DNA of 64,000 bases from CAWGYT01 sp963826795 (GCA_963826795.1 CAWGYT010000003.1:124001-188000), one strand, 5' to 3'. Counted from the stretch's first letter, positions 1 through 10,081 are shown. Made by a program: numbers and translations. The notes: generated from the letters alone by a model not told the origin.

Positions 1-2540
1 GGCCGTGATCAGAGCGGATGCCGCATCGGATGCGATCCCGCCGAACGCTCCCGTCCCCGTGATGAAATCGAAGCCGGGGCCGTAAGTGACGTTGGAAAAA
101 TTCTCGAGCATTCCGCTAAAGCCTTTGACTCGCACGCGCGGCGCGGAGGCATGCAGACTCGCACTTTGCGCGGAAGGTGCCCCCAAATCGGTTCCAAGCG
201 TCACCGCGGTGGCACTCAGCAGGCCGGTGTCGGAGAAGTCCAAGGTGTTGACGACGGTCAGGGGCGGCAGCCCGGTCCCGAGCGATTTGACCGCATTGGC
301 GAGATTACCAGGCGTGAAAATGGCCCCGGGGTGCCTGAAGCCGGTCCCGCCGACGATGCGGCCCGGAAAGACAACGCCTTCCTTGGATGAGAACAAATTG
401 GTGTCTCGCCCCGCAAAGATCGTGGTGTTGACGTCAACGTCCGTCACCACAATCTTGTTGAAGTTATTGAAGACCCCGTTCCATACTTTTCCTAATTTCT
501 CGAAGACGCCGACAAAACCCGGAACGGCTAAATTCGACGCCCGGGCGATCGTCAAGTTGTTGTGGATTTGGCCCGTGACGGGGTCGGTCGTTCTTCCGAA
601 GGTAAACGAAAGCTCCTTATTGACCGCCCTGAAATCCAACTCCAGGTTGAACGACGGGGTGTATACCGGAGCGACTGCTGCCGTCAAATCCGAACTGGTC
701 AATGATGGATTAATCGAGTTTGAGGGGACGACATTGCCCGCGCTATCCAGGAACTCGAAAGTCAGCGAGTAGTCCGTGTTGCTGGCGTCCAAGAGATTGA
801 AGAGCGCCGTCTCGTCGCCTTTGACCCGGAACTGATCGTGCGTGTTGTCGACATTCGTAATGGAACGTTTTTCCGTCGCGACGTAGATGACGCCCTCCGC
901 CTTGTCGTTGGCGATGGTCGTCTTCGCGTCTTGAACCGTCGTGTTCACGTTCAATTGAATCGTCGTGACGTTACGCTCCGCGTCGTAATCCGAAAGCAGA
1001 ACTTCGTATGCACCGTCATTTTCCTGCTGGTAAGATCCGACGACGTAGAACAGCACGTTGGCCGCGTATCGCGTTGTCTGGTCGCCCGCGATCTCAAACG
1101 TTCGGATGCCGCTGTCCTTGCGTGGGAAACTCTTGCCGGTGCTGACTTTCAGGATCGAGTCGGCGGGTGCGATCTGTCCCGTCACGGTGAAGTTCTCGAT
1201 GGGCTCGACGACCGTCAGGTGTTTGTCGCCGCCGTCGAGATTCACGGCCTCCAGCGTGTAGATGAGATCCTCGCCGGACCTGCCGACGACCACCTTGCTG
1301 CCGGCAGTGAAGGGCAGCGGTTGATTGTTGGAGATCGTGAACACATCGTGGCCGCGGTCGATCTGGACCACTTCGAAGTTGCGAGCGAGCTTCCCGCCCG
1401 TCACGGCGCGAGCGATTGGTTCGGCGACCAGAATGCGCGTCTGGCCGTTTGTGTACGACGAACTGACCACGGTATAGTCGCCATCATTGGTCAGCAGTCC
1501 GGTGGTCGTCAGCGACCGCCCGCTTTCGGAGACTTGGATCGTCGTTCCCGCGGCAAAGAAGGCCGTTTCGTCGCTGGGCGTCTGCAGCACGAACGTGTCA
1601 TTGCCCCGATCGACGGCGGTAATGGTGCTGCCGACTTGTACCCTCCCGAAGGTCGTCGTGACTGGCAGAGCGATGCTTTCGCCGCCCTTGATCGTGAGCA
1701 CGGTATTTCCGCTCAGGTTCAAGTCCACGCTCAGTAAGCTGTACGATTTGTTATTCGCTTTTTCCGATTCGACGATCGAGAACGAGGTGGCGTTCAGAAA
1801 CTCGTCCCGGTGATCTCCGGCCAGCACCACCGTGGCCGCGGAGGTGTAGGCTTGGACGTCAATCCGGACGTTCAAGTTGCCACGGGCAATGTCGAATTGA
1901 ATCGGTTCGTCGACGACGATCGCCGTGCGCGTGATCGTGGAATTGTCCAGCGGGTTGGTGTCGGTTTGGACGGTGATCTGCTGGATCGTGTATGTTCCAT
2001 CGTTGGTGAAACCGGTGACCGAAGCCAGCACGCCGGACTCCGTCACGTAGACATTGTCACCCACGCCGAACCGAGCGGTTTGGTCACCGGCCAGGAAGAA
2101 GGTGTCTGTGCCCAGGTTGGGAAGCGCATTGATCGGGTAGCTTCGCCGCAGGGCGCTGAACTTCGGTGCCGTGGCAGAGGCTCCCGGCGCAATGCCTTGA
2201 TCCAGCGACACGGTGGTCACGTCGCGATCGACGTAGCTCGCGACCGCGCTGGTATCGAGGACGAGTTCGCGGCCTCGATTCAACGCGGATGTCACAAAGT
2301 CCGGCTCGAGTGAGTTGAGGTGTTTGACGCCCCAATCGTTGCCGAAGACGAAAACGTTATTGGCCTCCGCCGCAACGATTTTCTCAACCTGTTCCAAATC
2401 TTGTGTCGAGACGCGATTGGGGGAATTGCCGTCGTTGAATACGGCGGTGACTTGTCCCGTCGAGGGTTGCAGCAACGGATTTGCGTCGAGTGTCGTGCGA
2501 TCGACCGGCGCCGACCAATCGATTGATTTGAACGGTCGGG
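1..2540 (-). CDS. C-terminal part of giant RTX-type protein, running off the left edge
   Basis: From about 2540 down to base 1 an uninterrupted minus-strand frame continues the giant gene (for example GNDWGVKHLNSLEPD, NRGRELVLDTSAVASYV, and DFITGTGAFGGIASD at the edge). It contains several related modules of about 70-80 residues with the pattern GDxTxxF..G..VxVxESG..NDGxYTV, seen at about 2100-1980, 1600-1480, 1360-1230 and 1060-960. This resembles repeats of a beta-sandwich surface protein. There is no stop before base 1, so the gene is incomplete. Total length from 5817 exceeds 1,930 residues. No ribosome binding site is expected because this is not an independent gene. Several long open frames on the opposite strand are antisense shadows. 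Confidence 0.7.
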
Positions 2541-4615
2541 GTCCCGGTGCCGGCCGTGAGTGCGTTCTGACTGAGAACGTAGGTCATGTTCTGAGTCACC
2601 TGCGAGAAATCCAGCGTGTCCTGCTGGCCACCGCGACTTGCTTCGGCCACGGTATCGACGCCCCAATTATTCGGGAAGACGTAGGTGTCGTTGCCTTGGC
2701 CGCCCTCGAGCGTGTCGTTGCCAAGCCCGCCCTCCAACCGATCGTCGTTGCCACCCCCGGCGAGCAGATCATTGCCCTCGCCGCCGAGCAAGTGATCGTT
2801 GCCGGCTTCACCGACGAGATAGTCCGCATCCGCGCCTCCGTCGAGCGTGTCGGCACCTTTTCCGCCAATCAGGACATCGGTGCCAGCGGCGCCAAACAGG
2901 GCGTCGTCCCCCTCGTCACCATTCAGGTAGTCCGCACCCTCGCGCCCCTGCAAGGTGTCGTTCCCACTGCCACCCTGCAATAAGTCGGGCGACGTGGTTC
3001 CGATCAACGAATCCGTGCCGCCTCCGCCGCTCAGCGCGATGTTTTCGATAAGCTGGTACTGGCTCGTCGTGTCGGGAACGACATTCCAATCCCGGGTCAC
3101 CTTGATCACTTTATCCGTGTTCGATTCGACGATCCGCACCTGTCCGATGCCCGTGCCGCCTGAAATCCAGATCAAACGACCTTTCCAGCCGTTGACTGCA
3201 TAGTTGGCGGAGTTGTTCGTCAGAGTCGCTGACTGCGTCACCGTCGCCGCGGCACCGGCGGTTGCCATGCCGGTCACCGCGGTTGCCGCCGGCGACCCCT
3301 CCGCGGTCAGACGATCGCCCAGTTGTCCACCGATCACGTGCGTGATGCCCGAAATGCCGTTGGCCGCACCAGCGCGGATCGCGCTGGCGCTGCCGGATTG
3401 CAGCGTGACGGTCGCCCGCCCGATGTAGGACGTGTAGTCGAGAATATTTTCCGTGCCCTGCCCCTGAATCTCACCGGCCAGTTCGCCGTCACCCACGATC
3501 TTGTAATGGTTGGTCCCTTGCCCGCCGATAATTCGTTCAATGTTGTAGGCCACGACCTTGTGCCCGCTCGTGTCGACCACCTCGACCTTATTGATCGCTT
3601 TCTGGTCCGCCGTGTTGGTCACGTATTTGTTGACGCCTGCGTCCTTCCACTTGGCCTTTTCGTAAATCGTGAAGGTCAACGCGGTGCCCGGGCTGATGGC
3701 GGAGAAATTGAGCGTGCCGCCGGTGACCGGAAGCGTGGTTCCGACACCGAGGACGGAATTGTCAACGGTAAACGTGGGTCCCCAGTTGTCATGGAAGCGG
3801 AAAGTATTGGTCGCTCCTCCCGCCTGGATCCGTTCCACGAATTTGATGTTGTTGAGCGTGTTGGCGCCGACCGTCATCTGGATGCCAGTGCCCGCACCCG
3901 CGCTGGACCGAATGTCGAATTCGGTGTTGCTGGCGATCCTCGCGACATCCAGGATGTCGACCCCTTGGTCGGCGCGCTCGACGATCGTATCCCCGAGCCA
4001 GTCGGAGACCTGCAGGAAAGCGTAGAAGTCGTTGCCACGCCCACCAGCAAGGATGTCAGCGCCTGCGCCGCCCTCGAAGATGTCGTCCCCATCCTCACCG
4101 CTCAGGATGTTGGCTAAGTTGTTTCCAATGAGACGATCGTCTTTTGCGCCGCCCACAAATTCCTGGATGTTCGCGACTCCGCCGAGCGCACCCGATCGAA
4201 TTCCGGTGGTTCGGACATCGTTGGAAGTCAGCTCGGTCCGCACCGCGTTGGTATAGGCTCGAGCGGCGAAGAGGTTCTGTGCCTGGGAACTGCCGATCGG
4301 GCGTGGGGCCGTGATGCTGGTGCCATCGGACAAGGTAAAGGAGAGGGAATAAGTTAAGACGTTGCCGGCGCTCGTCACTCCGTCGATCGTGCCCTCGAGA
4401 TTGGCGCCCCGCATCATCACAAAGTAGTTATGGCCGCTGCCGCCCACGATATTCTGGACGTTGGACGCCGTGAACACGTCCGCCCAGGAAGGAGCCGTGT
4501 GTGAGCCGGTATTCTTGAATACCTGCACTTCGTTGCGGCCGACAATCTCAATCACTAATTCCGACGTGAACGCGCTCAGGTTCAGCGTATTGCTCGCACC
4601 GGCGCCCGCTTTCAA
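2384..4615 (-). CDS. RTX-repeat middle segment of the same giant protein (frameshifted)
   Basis: This frame carries the giant protein from about 4670 down to about 2540. A nominal TTG start lies at 4615, but it is most likely only the continuation of the upstream DUF4347 segment. The segment has repeated beta-type modules and then, around 2690-2990, a run of hemolysin-type calcium-binding nonapeptides such as GGSGNDTLQG, GGKGADTLDGG and GGLGNDTLEGG. These normally form a Ca2+-stabilised parallel beta-roll in secreted proteins. After VLSQNALTAGTG the reading becomes unrelated to the domain and stops at 2384, while a different frame continues as FKSIDWSAPVD. That frame is the one used by the DUF4347 segment, so the two indels cancel. 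Confidence 0.75.
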   Translation of the reverse strand: MKAGAGASNTLNLSAFTSELVIEIVGRNEVQVFKNTGSHTAPSWADVFTASNVQNIVGGSGHNYFVMMRGANLEGTIDGVTSAGNVLTYSLSFTLSDGTSITAPRPIGSSQAQNLFAARAYTNAVRTELTSNDVRTTGIRSGALGGVANIQEFVGGAKDDRLIGNNLANILSGEDGDDIFEGGAGADILAGGRGNDFYAFLQVSDWLGDTIVERADQGVDILDVARIASNTEFDIRSSAGAGTGIQMTVGANTLNNIKFVERIQAGGATNTFRFHDNWGPTFTVDNSVLGVGTTLPVTGGTLNFSAISPGTALTFTIYEKAKWKDAGVNKYVTNTADQKAINKVEVVDTSGHKVVAYNIERIIGGQGTNHYKIVGDGELAGEIQGQGTENILDYTSYIGRATVTLQSGSASAIRAGAANGISGITHVIGGQLGDRLTAEGSPAATAVTGMATAGAAATVTQSATLTNNSANYAVNGWKGRLIWISGGTGIGQVRIVESNTDKVIKVTRDWNVVPDTTSQYQLIENIALSGGGGTDSLIGTTSPDLLQGGSGNDTLQGREGADYLNGDEGDDALFGAAGTDVLIGGKGADTLDGGADADYLVGEAGNDHLLGGEGNDLLAGGGNDDRLEGGLGNDTLEGGQGNDTYVFPNNWGVDTVAEASRGGQQDTLDFSQVTQNMTYVLSQNALTAGTGTPTVQINRLVGAGRSHDTRRKSVAATLDGTSHRRIQRRQFPQSRLDTRFGTG

Positions 4616-5817
4616 CGTTTCGACGTTTTGGGCCGTGATCTTTTTGCTCGCGGGCGCGGCGCCCGAATCGCGCTGCCCCCGTAGATCTTCGCGGTCGGGC
4701 CAGCACCGCCGCCGGCATCCTCGAGGTCGATTCGCATGTTCTCGGTGATGCCCGACAGGTCCACCGTGTCGGCGCCGGCGAAGCCGTTGATCGTCGTCGA
4801 GGCGGCGACGCTGCCCCAGCCTTGTACCGCGAATTCGTCGGGCGTGGTGTTCCCATTGAGCACCAGATTGGATGGTGAAGCAGCGATCGGTACCGCCGCC
4901 TTCCCAGGCGCGGTCGCCGAGGTCGTGGTCACGATGAATCGCCCTGACCCCGTGAGCACTTGGTCGGTCAACAAATGGGCGTAGGCATCAAAGCTGTTTT
5001 CGGAGATCAGCGAGTCGGGCTGAATTTGCCCGCGTTGCACCTCGAGCACCCAGTCGCCATTCAAGGCGGCGTTGCCAGTTAAGTCATTGGAGGCTGCGAC
5101 ATCCGCACCGGTGAGAGCCCGCAGTCGGTCCACAAAGTCAATGCCCCACTCCCCATCGGCCACGTTGCAGCCGTAAAGCAGAATGTCGGCTCCCGCCGCC
5201 AGCGCCGACTTCCATCCAGATACCTGCTCGGCATACTGTTCCAGCGTGTCGCCACTCAAACGTGCATTCCCCAGACTCAAACTACCGCTTGAACCGTGGG
5301 AGAAAACGTGAATCGTGGAGACGTCCTGGTAGCGACTCAGCGTCTCGCTGATCTGCTCGGCCCCGTCCCGGTCCGCCTGCAGGATCACCACGTCCAGATT
5401 GGGCAGCGAGGAAGCACCGGCCGCGTCCGTCCCGACGGCTGACGATACGCTCGCCAGTTGATCCAGACTCTGAATCAAATCCTGATAGCCCGTGACCGCC
5501 GCATCGACAAAAACCACGACGCGCGAGTTCCCTTGGGCTGTGGATACCGACTCGTTGGTGCCGGTCACTTCCTGAAGCCGCGCGGCATCTGCGTCCGTCG
5601 CGAAGGGCGAATCCGTGAGATCAAATCGGATCTGAGCCGGCTGCCAATGCTCCGGCAGGCTGGCTTCGGCCGAAAAGGCATCCGTCGCCAGCAACGCCCG
5701 CGCCTCAAGCAACTCGGATGGAACGAGTTGTCGACGCGGTCGCTTCGTGTTTCTCCGCAAGTGTGCTTGGGAGGAATCCACAGGCTTGCCGATTCGGCGG
5801 CGTTTACGTTGAGTCAT
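4612..5817 (-). CDS. DUF4347 N-terminal segment of giant RTX-type surface protein (frameshifted)
   Basis: First 401 codons of a very large exported protein that continues to the left window edge through two single-base frameshifts. The start is strongly basic. Residues 34-45 read SELLEARALLAT, resembling the LEPR-xLL motif at the N-terminus of giant planctomycete surface proteins. Residues of roughly 90-290 look like a DUF4347 domain, with the conserved stations FSHGSSG and LLYGCNVADG. A beta-rich region begins after residue 300. The frame departs from the sensible sequence after IYGGSAIR (about 4670) and hits TGA at 4612. The next frame continues without a gap as DSGAAPASKK. Family placement is from recognition; the frameshift is seen directly. 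Function is unknown, probably cell-surface adhesion or matrix. Confidence 0.8.
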   Translation of the reverse strand: MTQRKRRRIGKPVDSSQAHLRRNTKRPRRQLVPSELLEARALLATDAFSAEASLPEHWQPAQIRFDLTDSPFATDADAARLQEVTGTNESVSTAQGNSRVVVFVDAAVTGYQDLIQSLDQLASVSSAVGTDAAGASSLPNLDVVILQADRDGAEQISETLSRYQDVSTIHVFSHGSSGSLSLGNARLSGDTLEQYAEQVSGWKSALAAGADILLYGCNVADGEWGIDFVDRLRALTGADVAASNDLTGNAALNGDWVLEVQRGQIQPDSLISENSFDAYAHLLTDQVLTGSGRFIVTTTSATAPGKAAVPIAASPSNLVLNGNTTPDEFAVQGWGSVAASTTINGFAGADTVDLSGITENMRIDLEDAGGGAGPTAKIYGGSAIRAPRPRAKRSRPKTSKR

Positions 5818-6766
5818 TCTTGGTTAATTCACTTTCTATCAGAGCCACAACAGATCGCAGACGAATTGTTGTCAGCAATCAATTCACGCGTGTCGAGTCT
5901 CTCGTGAACAATGCGGCGGCTTGTGGCAGACAAGACGAGCAAAGCTGAAAACGGCGACTTCGTTGTCCGCTTGCCCGTACGTAAGCGAACTGACCGTTTC
6001 ACAGACTGATCCCCGAGATCGAAAAGAGACAGTGATTCACGCCGAGAGAGGAGGCGTAAATTCAGGGATCGTAAAACGGCGTTGAGCGCAGGAATTCTTC
6101 CGTGCGTTGGCTCACGTCAGAAGAGCCGTCCGAAAATCGCTGGATTCTTGAGTGGCCTAAGGGCATGCGTTGCTCCTGATCTCTTGCTCCGCCGTAAGTC
6201 GGCGGTTAGCACCTGGTGGATCCTTGCAGATAGCAACCACATGCCACGTGTCACGTGTCACGTGTCACGTGTCACGCGCAAGCATCCGGCTTGTCGCATC
6301 TCGCACGGGAAACCGTTCGGGCGTCGAGTCTGGCTGATCCCCACGCGGAAAGCAAGCAAGCGATTCAAGTTTCCTTCAAAGAATTTTCCGCTGAGCTGCG
6401 GACGTAGTAGCCGCAGTCGGGGGCATGGGAGGGTCGGAAGACAGGATGAGGTTGGTCACAGCGGCTCTTGTTCGACATGCTCCCGGGAGTAGTCTGGCGC
6501 GGCGTGTGCTCTCTCGCCGTCGTGTATTTGGCCGTTTGGCGGCACTGTGGCTCGGGGGAAACCTCGCCCGCTCGGACTGCCACGCTTGCCTGGGCTTCCG
6601 TAATCTCCTGGACCACCTTGTATTCCCGCTTGGCCGCGACGAGGCGAAAGAGCTGGCACCGCATGAAAAAAAACTTTCGGCTAACTGGGCTGAGCTTGGC
6701 AATGGGACGGTAGTACTACGGCGCGTCGGTGCTGTGTGACAGCTGGAAATTGGGGGTCGGTGCGAC
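5818..6766. other. Intergenic region without a convincing gene
   Basis: About 950 bases upstream of the giant gene. Short open frames exist on both strands (for example 6365-6664 minus and 6468-6713 plus), but they overlap one another in competing frames and resemble no known family. The stretch holds the 7-bp tandem repeat at 6245 and presumably the giant gene's promoter, which was not pinpointed. Confidence 0.5.
6245..6278. repeat. Tandem 7-bp repeat CACGTGT
   Basis: Four consecutive copies of CACGTGT followed by CACGCG. Each unit contains the palindrome CACGTG. The array lies about 430 bases upstream of the giant surface-protein gene. It may be a simple slippage repeat or a clustered binding site; nothing else in the sequence decides this. 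Confidence 0.85.
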
Positions 6767-6846
6767 GGGAGGGCGAGGCTCCCGCCGAGCCGTCAACGCC
6801 TTGGACGTCGATTCTTCAAGCGGCTCAGCAGTAGCTTCGCCCTCCC
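6767..6846. repeat. 80-bp palindromic element (GEAPAEP-type), copy 1
   Basis: The left arm GGGAGGGCGAGGCTCCCGCC (continuing GAGCC) pairs imperfectly with the right arm ending CAGTAGCTTCGCCCTCCC, around a loop of about 28 bases. The same arms recur at 21755-21831. Read in one frame, the arms give peptide-like GEATAEP and REPRPP strings, which explains spurious small open frames here. It is a REP/MITE-like non-coding repeat. Confidence 0.75.
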
Positions 6847-7024
6847 AAAGCAACCCGAATTCGTAGCAGTAACGCAGCACTGGTTGCGAGCGGCCCCCTG
6901 CCGATCGCCAAGACACGGCGGGTCGCCGTTCCTGTACGCAAGGCGCCTTCGGCCATCACTCCCAGCGCGGCGTGCACGCTTTGGGCGCGAGGGTTGCCAT
7001 TCCGACGTCCGCAGCGCTACGGGG

Positions 7025-7996
7025 CTAGAACAAGTGATACGCCTTCGCCTCCCAGGCACGCTCTAATGCGGGATCGCCAGCCCGCCGCAGAAGGTCGTAA
7101 TAGCTGTAGGGATATTTGAACACGTGCCCGATGTCCACGGCGTGGTCCCCACGCTTTTCCCAGTACGCCGAGTTGGTTGGCCGCAGATGGCTGGGCTTGT
7201 GATCGGGATAACGCTTCGAATTCGGTTCCGGTCCTCTGCGCGTGACGGTCACGTACTTGCGCAAGGCCGTGCGGCAACTCTCGGCCAATTCCACATCCCC
7301 CATTGCCGCCAGCTCAACCAGCGCCTGGCCGAAGGTAAGCATATGTCCGGAGAACCCCTGGCCGAAGCCGACGAACCGATCGACTGCGGCGTTTGCCTCG
7401 CGCAGAACGAACTGCGATGCGGCTGTCGTGTCGGCAAAGGGCGGCGGATTGATGGCCGGGTCGGGTTCCACGTCGTGCCAAGGTTTGAAGGACCGGATCA
7501 GGGAGCAGACACCGTTAATCCGCTGGGGCGTGGCAGCCCTGGGCAGCATGCGGAATGCCTTGATTGCCAGCATGGCGAAGATCGCGTTGTGTCCGACCTC
7601 TCGCAGGACTTCTCCTCCGTCGGCCAGTGCGACGCCGATCTTATCGATTTGCGACGGCTCGGGATCGGCGTCCGGGAAGGGCCTGCACAGCGCCGAAGTG
7701 GCCCAGTTGAGGTCGAACAATTCCACGATCCGCGACGTCGTTCGCTCGTCCAGTTGGTTGTCAACACATAGCAGGTGCGCTGCCACCATGCTGGCGCCGC
7801 GGTGACCGTTGGCGAAGTAGTCGGACTCGTGGGCCCGGGCCAGCGCATTCAGGCCGAGCAGCAGCAGGCGCCCGTCTGAAGGATCGTGGTCTTTGCCGGC
7901 TGATTCTCGGCCGCCCAACAGCGCGCTCGTCAGTAGCCCACCGACCGCGGCTGTCGTCCGTTTGGCGAAGTCTCTGCGGTCAAGGCTGCCGTTCAT
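7025..7996 (-). CDS. Tat-exported protein of unknown function
   Basis: A 323-residue protein. The chosen ATG at 7996 starts MNGSLDRRDFAKRT, a twin-arginine signal followed by a hydrophobic stretch GGLLTSALLGG. The frame is open a further 50 codons upstream, but that extension overlaps the end of the group II intron relic and has no signal. The mature part is rich in alpha-helix-like segments (for example EVGHNAIFAMLAIKAF, FGQGFSGHMLTFGQAL) and ends with FKYPYSYYDLLRRAGD. No catalytic motif was recognised. Tat export suggests folding in the cytoplasm before secretion to the periplasm. The upstream intron scar means its native promoter region may be altered. Confidence 0.75.
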   Translation of the reverse strand: MNGSLDRRDFAKRTTAAVGGLLTSALLGGRESAGKDHDPSDGRLLLLGLNALARAHESDYFANGHRGASMVAAHLLCVDNQLDERTTSRIVELFDLNWATSALCRPFPDADPEPSQIDKIGVALADGGEVLREVGHNAIFAMLAIKAFRMLPRAATPQRINGVCSLIRSFKPWHDVEPDPAINPPPFADTTAASQFVLREANAAVDRFVGFGQGFSGHMLTFGQALVELAAMGDVELAESCRTALRKYVTVTRRGPEPNSKRYPDHKPSHLRPTNSAYWEKRGDHAVDIGHVFKYPYSYYDLLRRAGDPALERAWEAKAYHLF

Positions 7997-8106
7997 GATG
8001 CTGCCTCGCTCGAACAAGAAACGCGAATCGACAACGATCCATTTCAACACCGTTGTCGCGACGTAGACCAGTCTAGCAGAATCGCGCGTCGGGCGCAGAT
8101 AAAGGG

Positions 8107-8180
8107 GATCGCGGTAGGGACGACCGTTACCGGTCGCCCCCCGCACAGATCCGTACGTGAAGAACTACCTCATACGGCTC
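8107..8180 (-). ncRNA. Group II intron domains V and VI
   Basis: On the minus strand GAGCCGTATGAGGTAGTTCT pairs with TTCACGTACGGATC as a 33-34-nt domain V hairpin, including the AGC of the catalytic triad near its 5' end. It is followed by TGTGCGGGGG and a second hairpin, GGCGACCG-GTAA-CGGTCGTC, consistent with domain VI. The run then ends near TACCGCGAT, plausible as the 3' splice end. A bulged branch-point adenosine could not be assigned with certainty. Confidence 0.7.
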
Positions 8181-8190
8181 CTCCGTCAGG

Positions 8191-8505
8191 TCAAACGATC
8201 ACGAAACGAGTTTCGCTACCAGTCGTCATTGCCGTGCCATGTGAGTGACACGAAATCCGGCACTGTGTCCGGCATGTCCACGGCAGATCGACAACAGTTC
8301 CCTTCGGTGACTCCCTTTCCTCGACGGACTCCGCCACTGCGGATGCAGTTTTGTTCGCCCGCGTCGTCAGTAATACGAAGTCATCTGACTTCCCATCCAC
8401 GTCCATGCCAGCCGTGCCCTCAGTGAGGTTCGCTGACCGTCCTCGACGTCGCCGCCAAGGAGCCGATGGGATCTCCCGGTTCTCGCGCTTGGAGTTTCCA
8501 TACAT
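8191..8505 (-). pseudogene. N-terminal remnant of group II intron-encoded protein (LtrA-like)
   Basis: Starting at the ATG at 8505 the frame reads MYGNSKRENREIPSAPWRRR, then GKSDDFVLLTTRANKT and VEERESPKGT. This is the characteristic leader of group II intron reverse-transcriptase/maturases. It stops after about 104 codons, where a full-length family member has 400-600 residues. None of the RT motifs (such as YADD), domain X or endonuclease are present, because the sequence jumps straight to domain V. It is non-functional as a reverse transcriptase. Confidence 0.75.
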
Positions 8506-8944
8506 GCACCAGGTCTTCGACCCCGTCGCGTCCGCGGGGTGCTCGCCAGCGAGCGCACCCAACGGTGTTGCCTTCCGCCACCTGAACGACGTCGGCACAC
8601 GAAATGAAAATCTTTCGGAGCTCAATACTGGGCCTGCGTGTGCCCCTGCCGTTGCTACACCCAACGTGTTACCACGATCAGCGTACGACTCAGGGCCAGC
8701 GTGCCTGGCTGGGGCTTCGCTGTAAGACTCTTTCATTCTCAACTCCAAGCCGGTTTATCCCGGCGCTTTCTCAGGTCCAATTTTCCAGGCGAATTACGGC
8801 AAATGCGCAAAAGAGTGACGTGAGGGACATCGATGATTGGGTCCCTCTTCGTTCGTCGGATTCCGATGTGAACGGGCAAGACATGCACTTGTCCGGAGGG
8901 ACGGCCTGGAGGACCCCATCGCCCCGCTTCGTTGGCCTTCGCGT

Positions 8945-10054
8945 TTACGACGCCAGCCGGTGACGCGGAGCGGAGGATGGAGCGGCCAGATGGGCGAAGA
9001 TCCGCTCGATCTGGTCGACTTGTCCGTCGCGCGAAAAGTGGGCCTGGACCCGCTGCTGTCCTGCGACCCCGAACTCTTCCCTCAATTGCGCGTCGTGCAA
9101 GAGTCGGATGACGGCTTGGGCGAGGGCTGCGGGGTCGGCCGGTGCGACGAGCAGGCCGGTTTGCTGATCGAGCACGCATTCGGGTACTCCGCCGACCGCG
9201 CTGGCGACGACGGCGCAACCGCTGGCCATCGCCTCCAAGATCGAGAGGGGCAGATTCTCTTCCCGTGAGGGCAGTACATACAGATCGAGCGCGGCGAGGA
9301 CGCGGTTGATGTCGTTCCGGCTGCCTGCCCAGATGATGCGATCCTCCACCTGCAAGCGCTCCGCCTCGATCTTGACCTCGGCCGCGTACTCACTTTGCTG
9401 ACTGCCCACGACCAGGAGTCGAGCGTTGGGGATTGCCGCGCGAATCGACGGCATGGCCCGCACCAAGTAGACGAGGCCTTTCCGCGCAATCACATCGCCG
9501 ATCACCGCCAGCAGCAACTCGTGGGATCCAACGCCCAGTTCCGCGCGCACAGCTTGGCCTTCCGAGGCCGGCACGCCGGCAAAGCGGGCGATGTCGATGA
9601 AGTTGTGGACGACGTCAATCCGATTGAGCGGAACCAGATTGAAGCGATGTTGAAAGCGGCGAGTCGCCTCCGAAACGGCGATCACTCGATCATTAAACAT
9701 CCAGTGCAATTGGAAGTAACGATTGTGGGCCGTCGCCACGCACGCGGGGATGCGATACAGCCGTCGAAGCAGCACGCCGAAGAAATTCGCGCTGCTCATA
9801 TGCGTGTGGACAACGTCGATCTGCTGAGCGCGAATCCAACCCGCGATCCGCTGCAGTTCGGTCGCGGGCCAGCGTTTGAGCGTCGATTCGAGCACCTCAA
9901 TCGGCTCGCCGCGCACCTGATCTGCGATCCAGGAACCGGGACGACACACCAAGGTGATTCGATGGCCGCGCGCCGCAAGCGCGCGAGACAGCTCCAGGCA
10001 GTTGACCACGGCACCGTTGACGGCCGTCCCCGAGACAATCTCCATGATCCGCAT
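8945..10054 (-). CDS. Glycosyltransferase family 4 protein
   Basis: A 369-residue GT-B fold glycosyltransferase. The N-terminal half starts MRIMEIVSGTAVNGAV, with LSRALAARGHRITLVCRPGS and DVVHTHMSSANFFG, typical of the acceptor-binding Rossmann domain. The C-terminal domain has VIGDVIARKGLVYLVRAM and the GT4 nucleotide-sugar signature EENLPLSILEAMASG followed by VGGVPE. Such enzymes transfer sugars from NDP-sugars onto glycolipid or polysaccharide acceptors at the cytoplasmic membrane face. No other polysaccharide genes flank it, so the substrate cannot be inferred. The start at 10054 is the first ATG. The downstream neighbour on the same strand is the intron relic. Confidence 0.88.
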   Translation of the reverse strand: MRIMEIVSGTAVNGAVVNCLELSRALAARGHRITLVCRPGSWIADQVRGEPIEVLESTLKRWPATELQRIAGWIRAQQIDVVHTHMSSANFFGVLLRRLYRIPACVATAHNRYFQLHWMFNDRVIAVSEATRRFQHRFNLVPLNRIDVVHNFIDIARFAGVPASEGQAVRAELGVGSHELLLAVIGDVIARKGLVYLVRAMPSIRAAIPNARLLVVGSQQSEYAAEVKIEAERLQVEDRIIWAGSRNDINRVLAALDLYVLPSREENLPLSILEAMASGCAVVASAVGGVPECVLDQQTGLLVAPADPAALAQAVIRLLHDAQLREEFGVAGQQRVQAHFSRDGQVDQIERIFAHLAAPSSAPRHRLAS

Positions 10055-10081
10055 CGTTAGGCACTCCCTTGCGTCGAATCG

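Larger units (their letters stand above)
8107..8745 (-). mobile_element. Degenerate group II intron with deleted reverse-transcriptase core
   Basis: Reading the minus strand, about 8740-8510 resembles bacterial group II intron ribozyme sequence (GGTAACACGTTGGGTG, then TTCAGGTGGCGGAAGGCAAC and GACGCGACGGGGTCGAAGAC). It is followed by the N-terminus of an intron-encoded protein and then directly by a domain V/VI 3' end at 8180-8107. The catalytic RT and maturase domains are missing, so this is an internally deleted, probably immobile copy. The 5' boundary was not located and could extend towards 8940. It sits between the glycosyltransferase stop and the Tat-protein start, in the same orientation as both. 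Assignment is by recognition of the conserved blocks. Confidence 0.75.

Noticed and set aside
838..1737. 299-codon plus-strand frame inside the giant gene
   Set aside because: Antisense to a continuous, domain-like minus-strand frame; composition is that of a shadow frame in GC-rich DNA.
6456..6659. Collagen-like minus-strand frame (GxxGxxG spacing)
   Set aside because: Short, overlaps two other competing frames, with only a few GxY triplets and no signal or start context.
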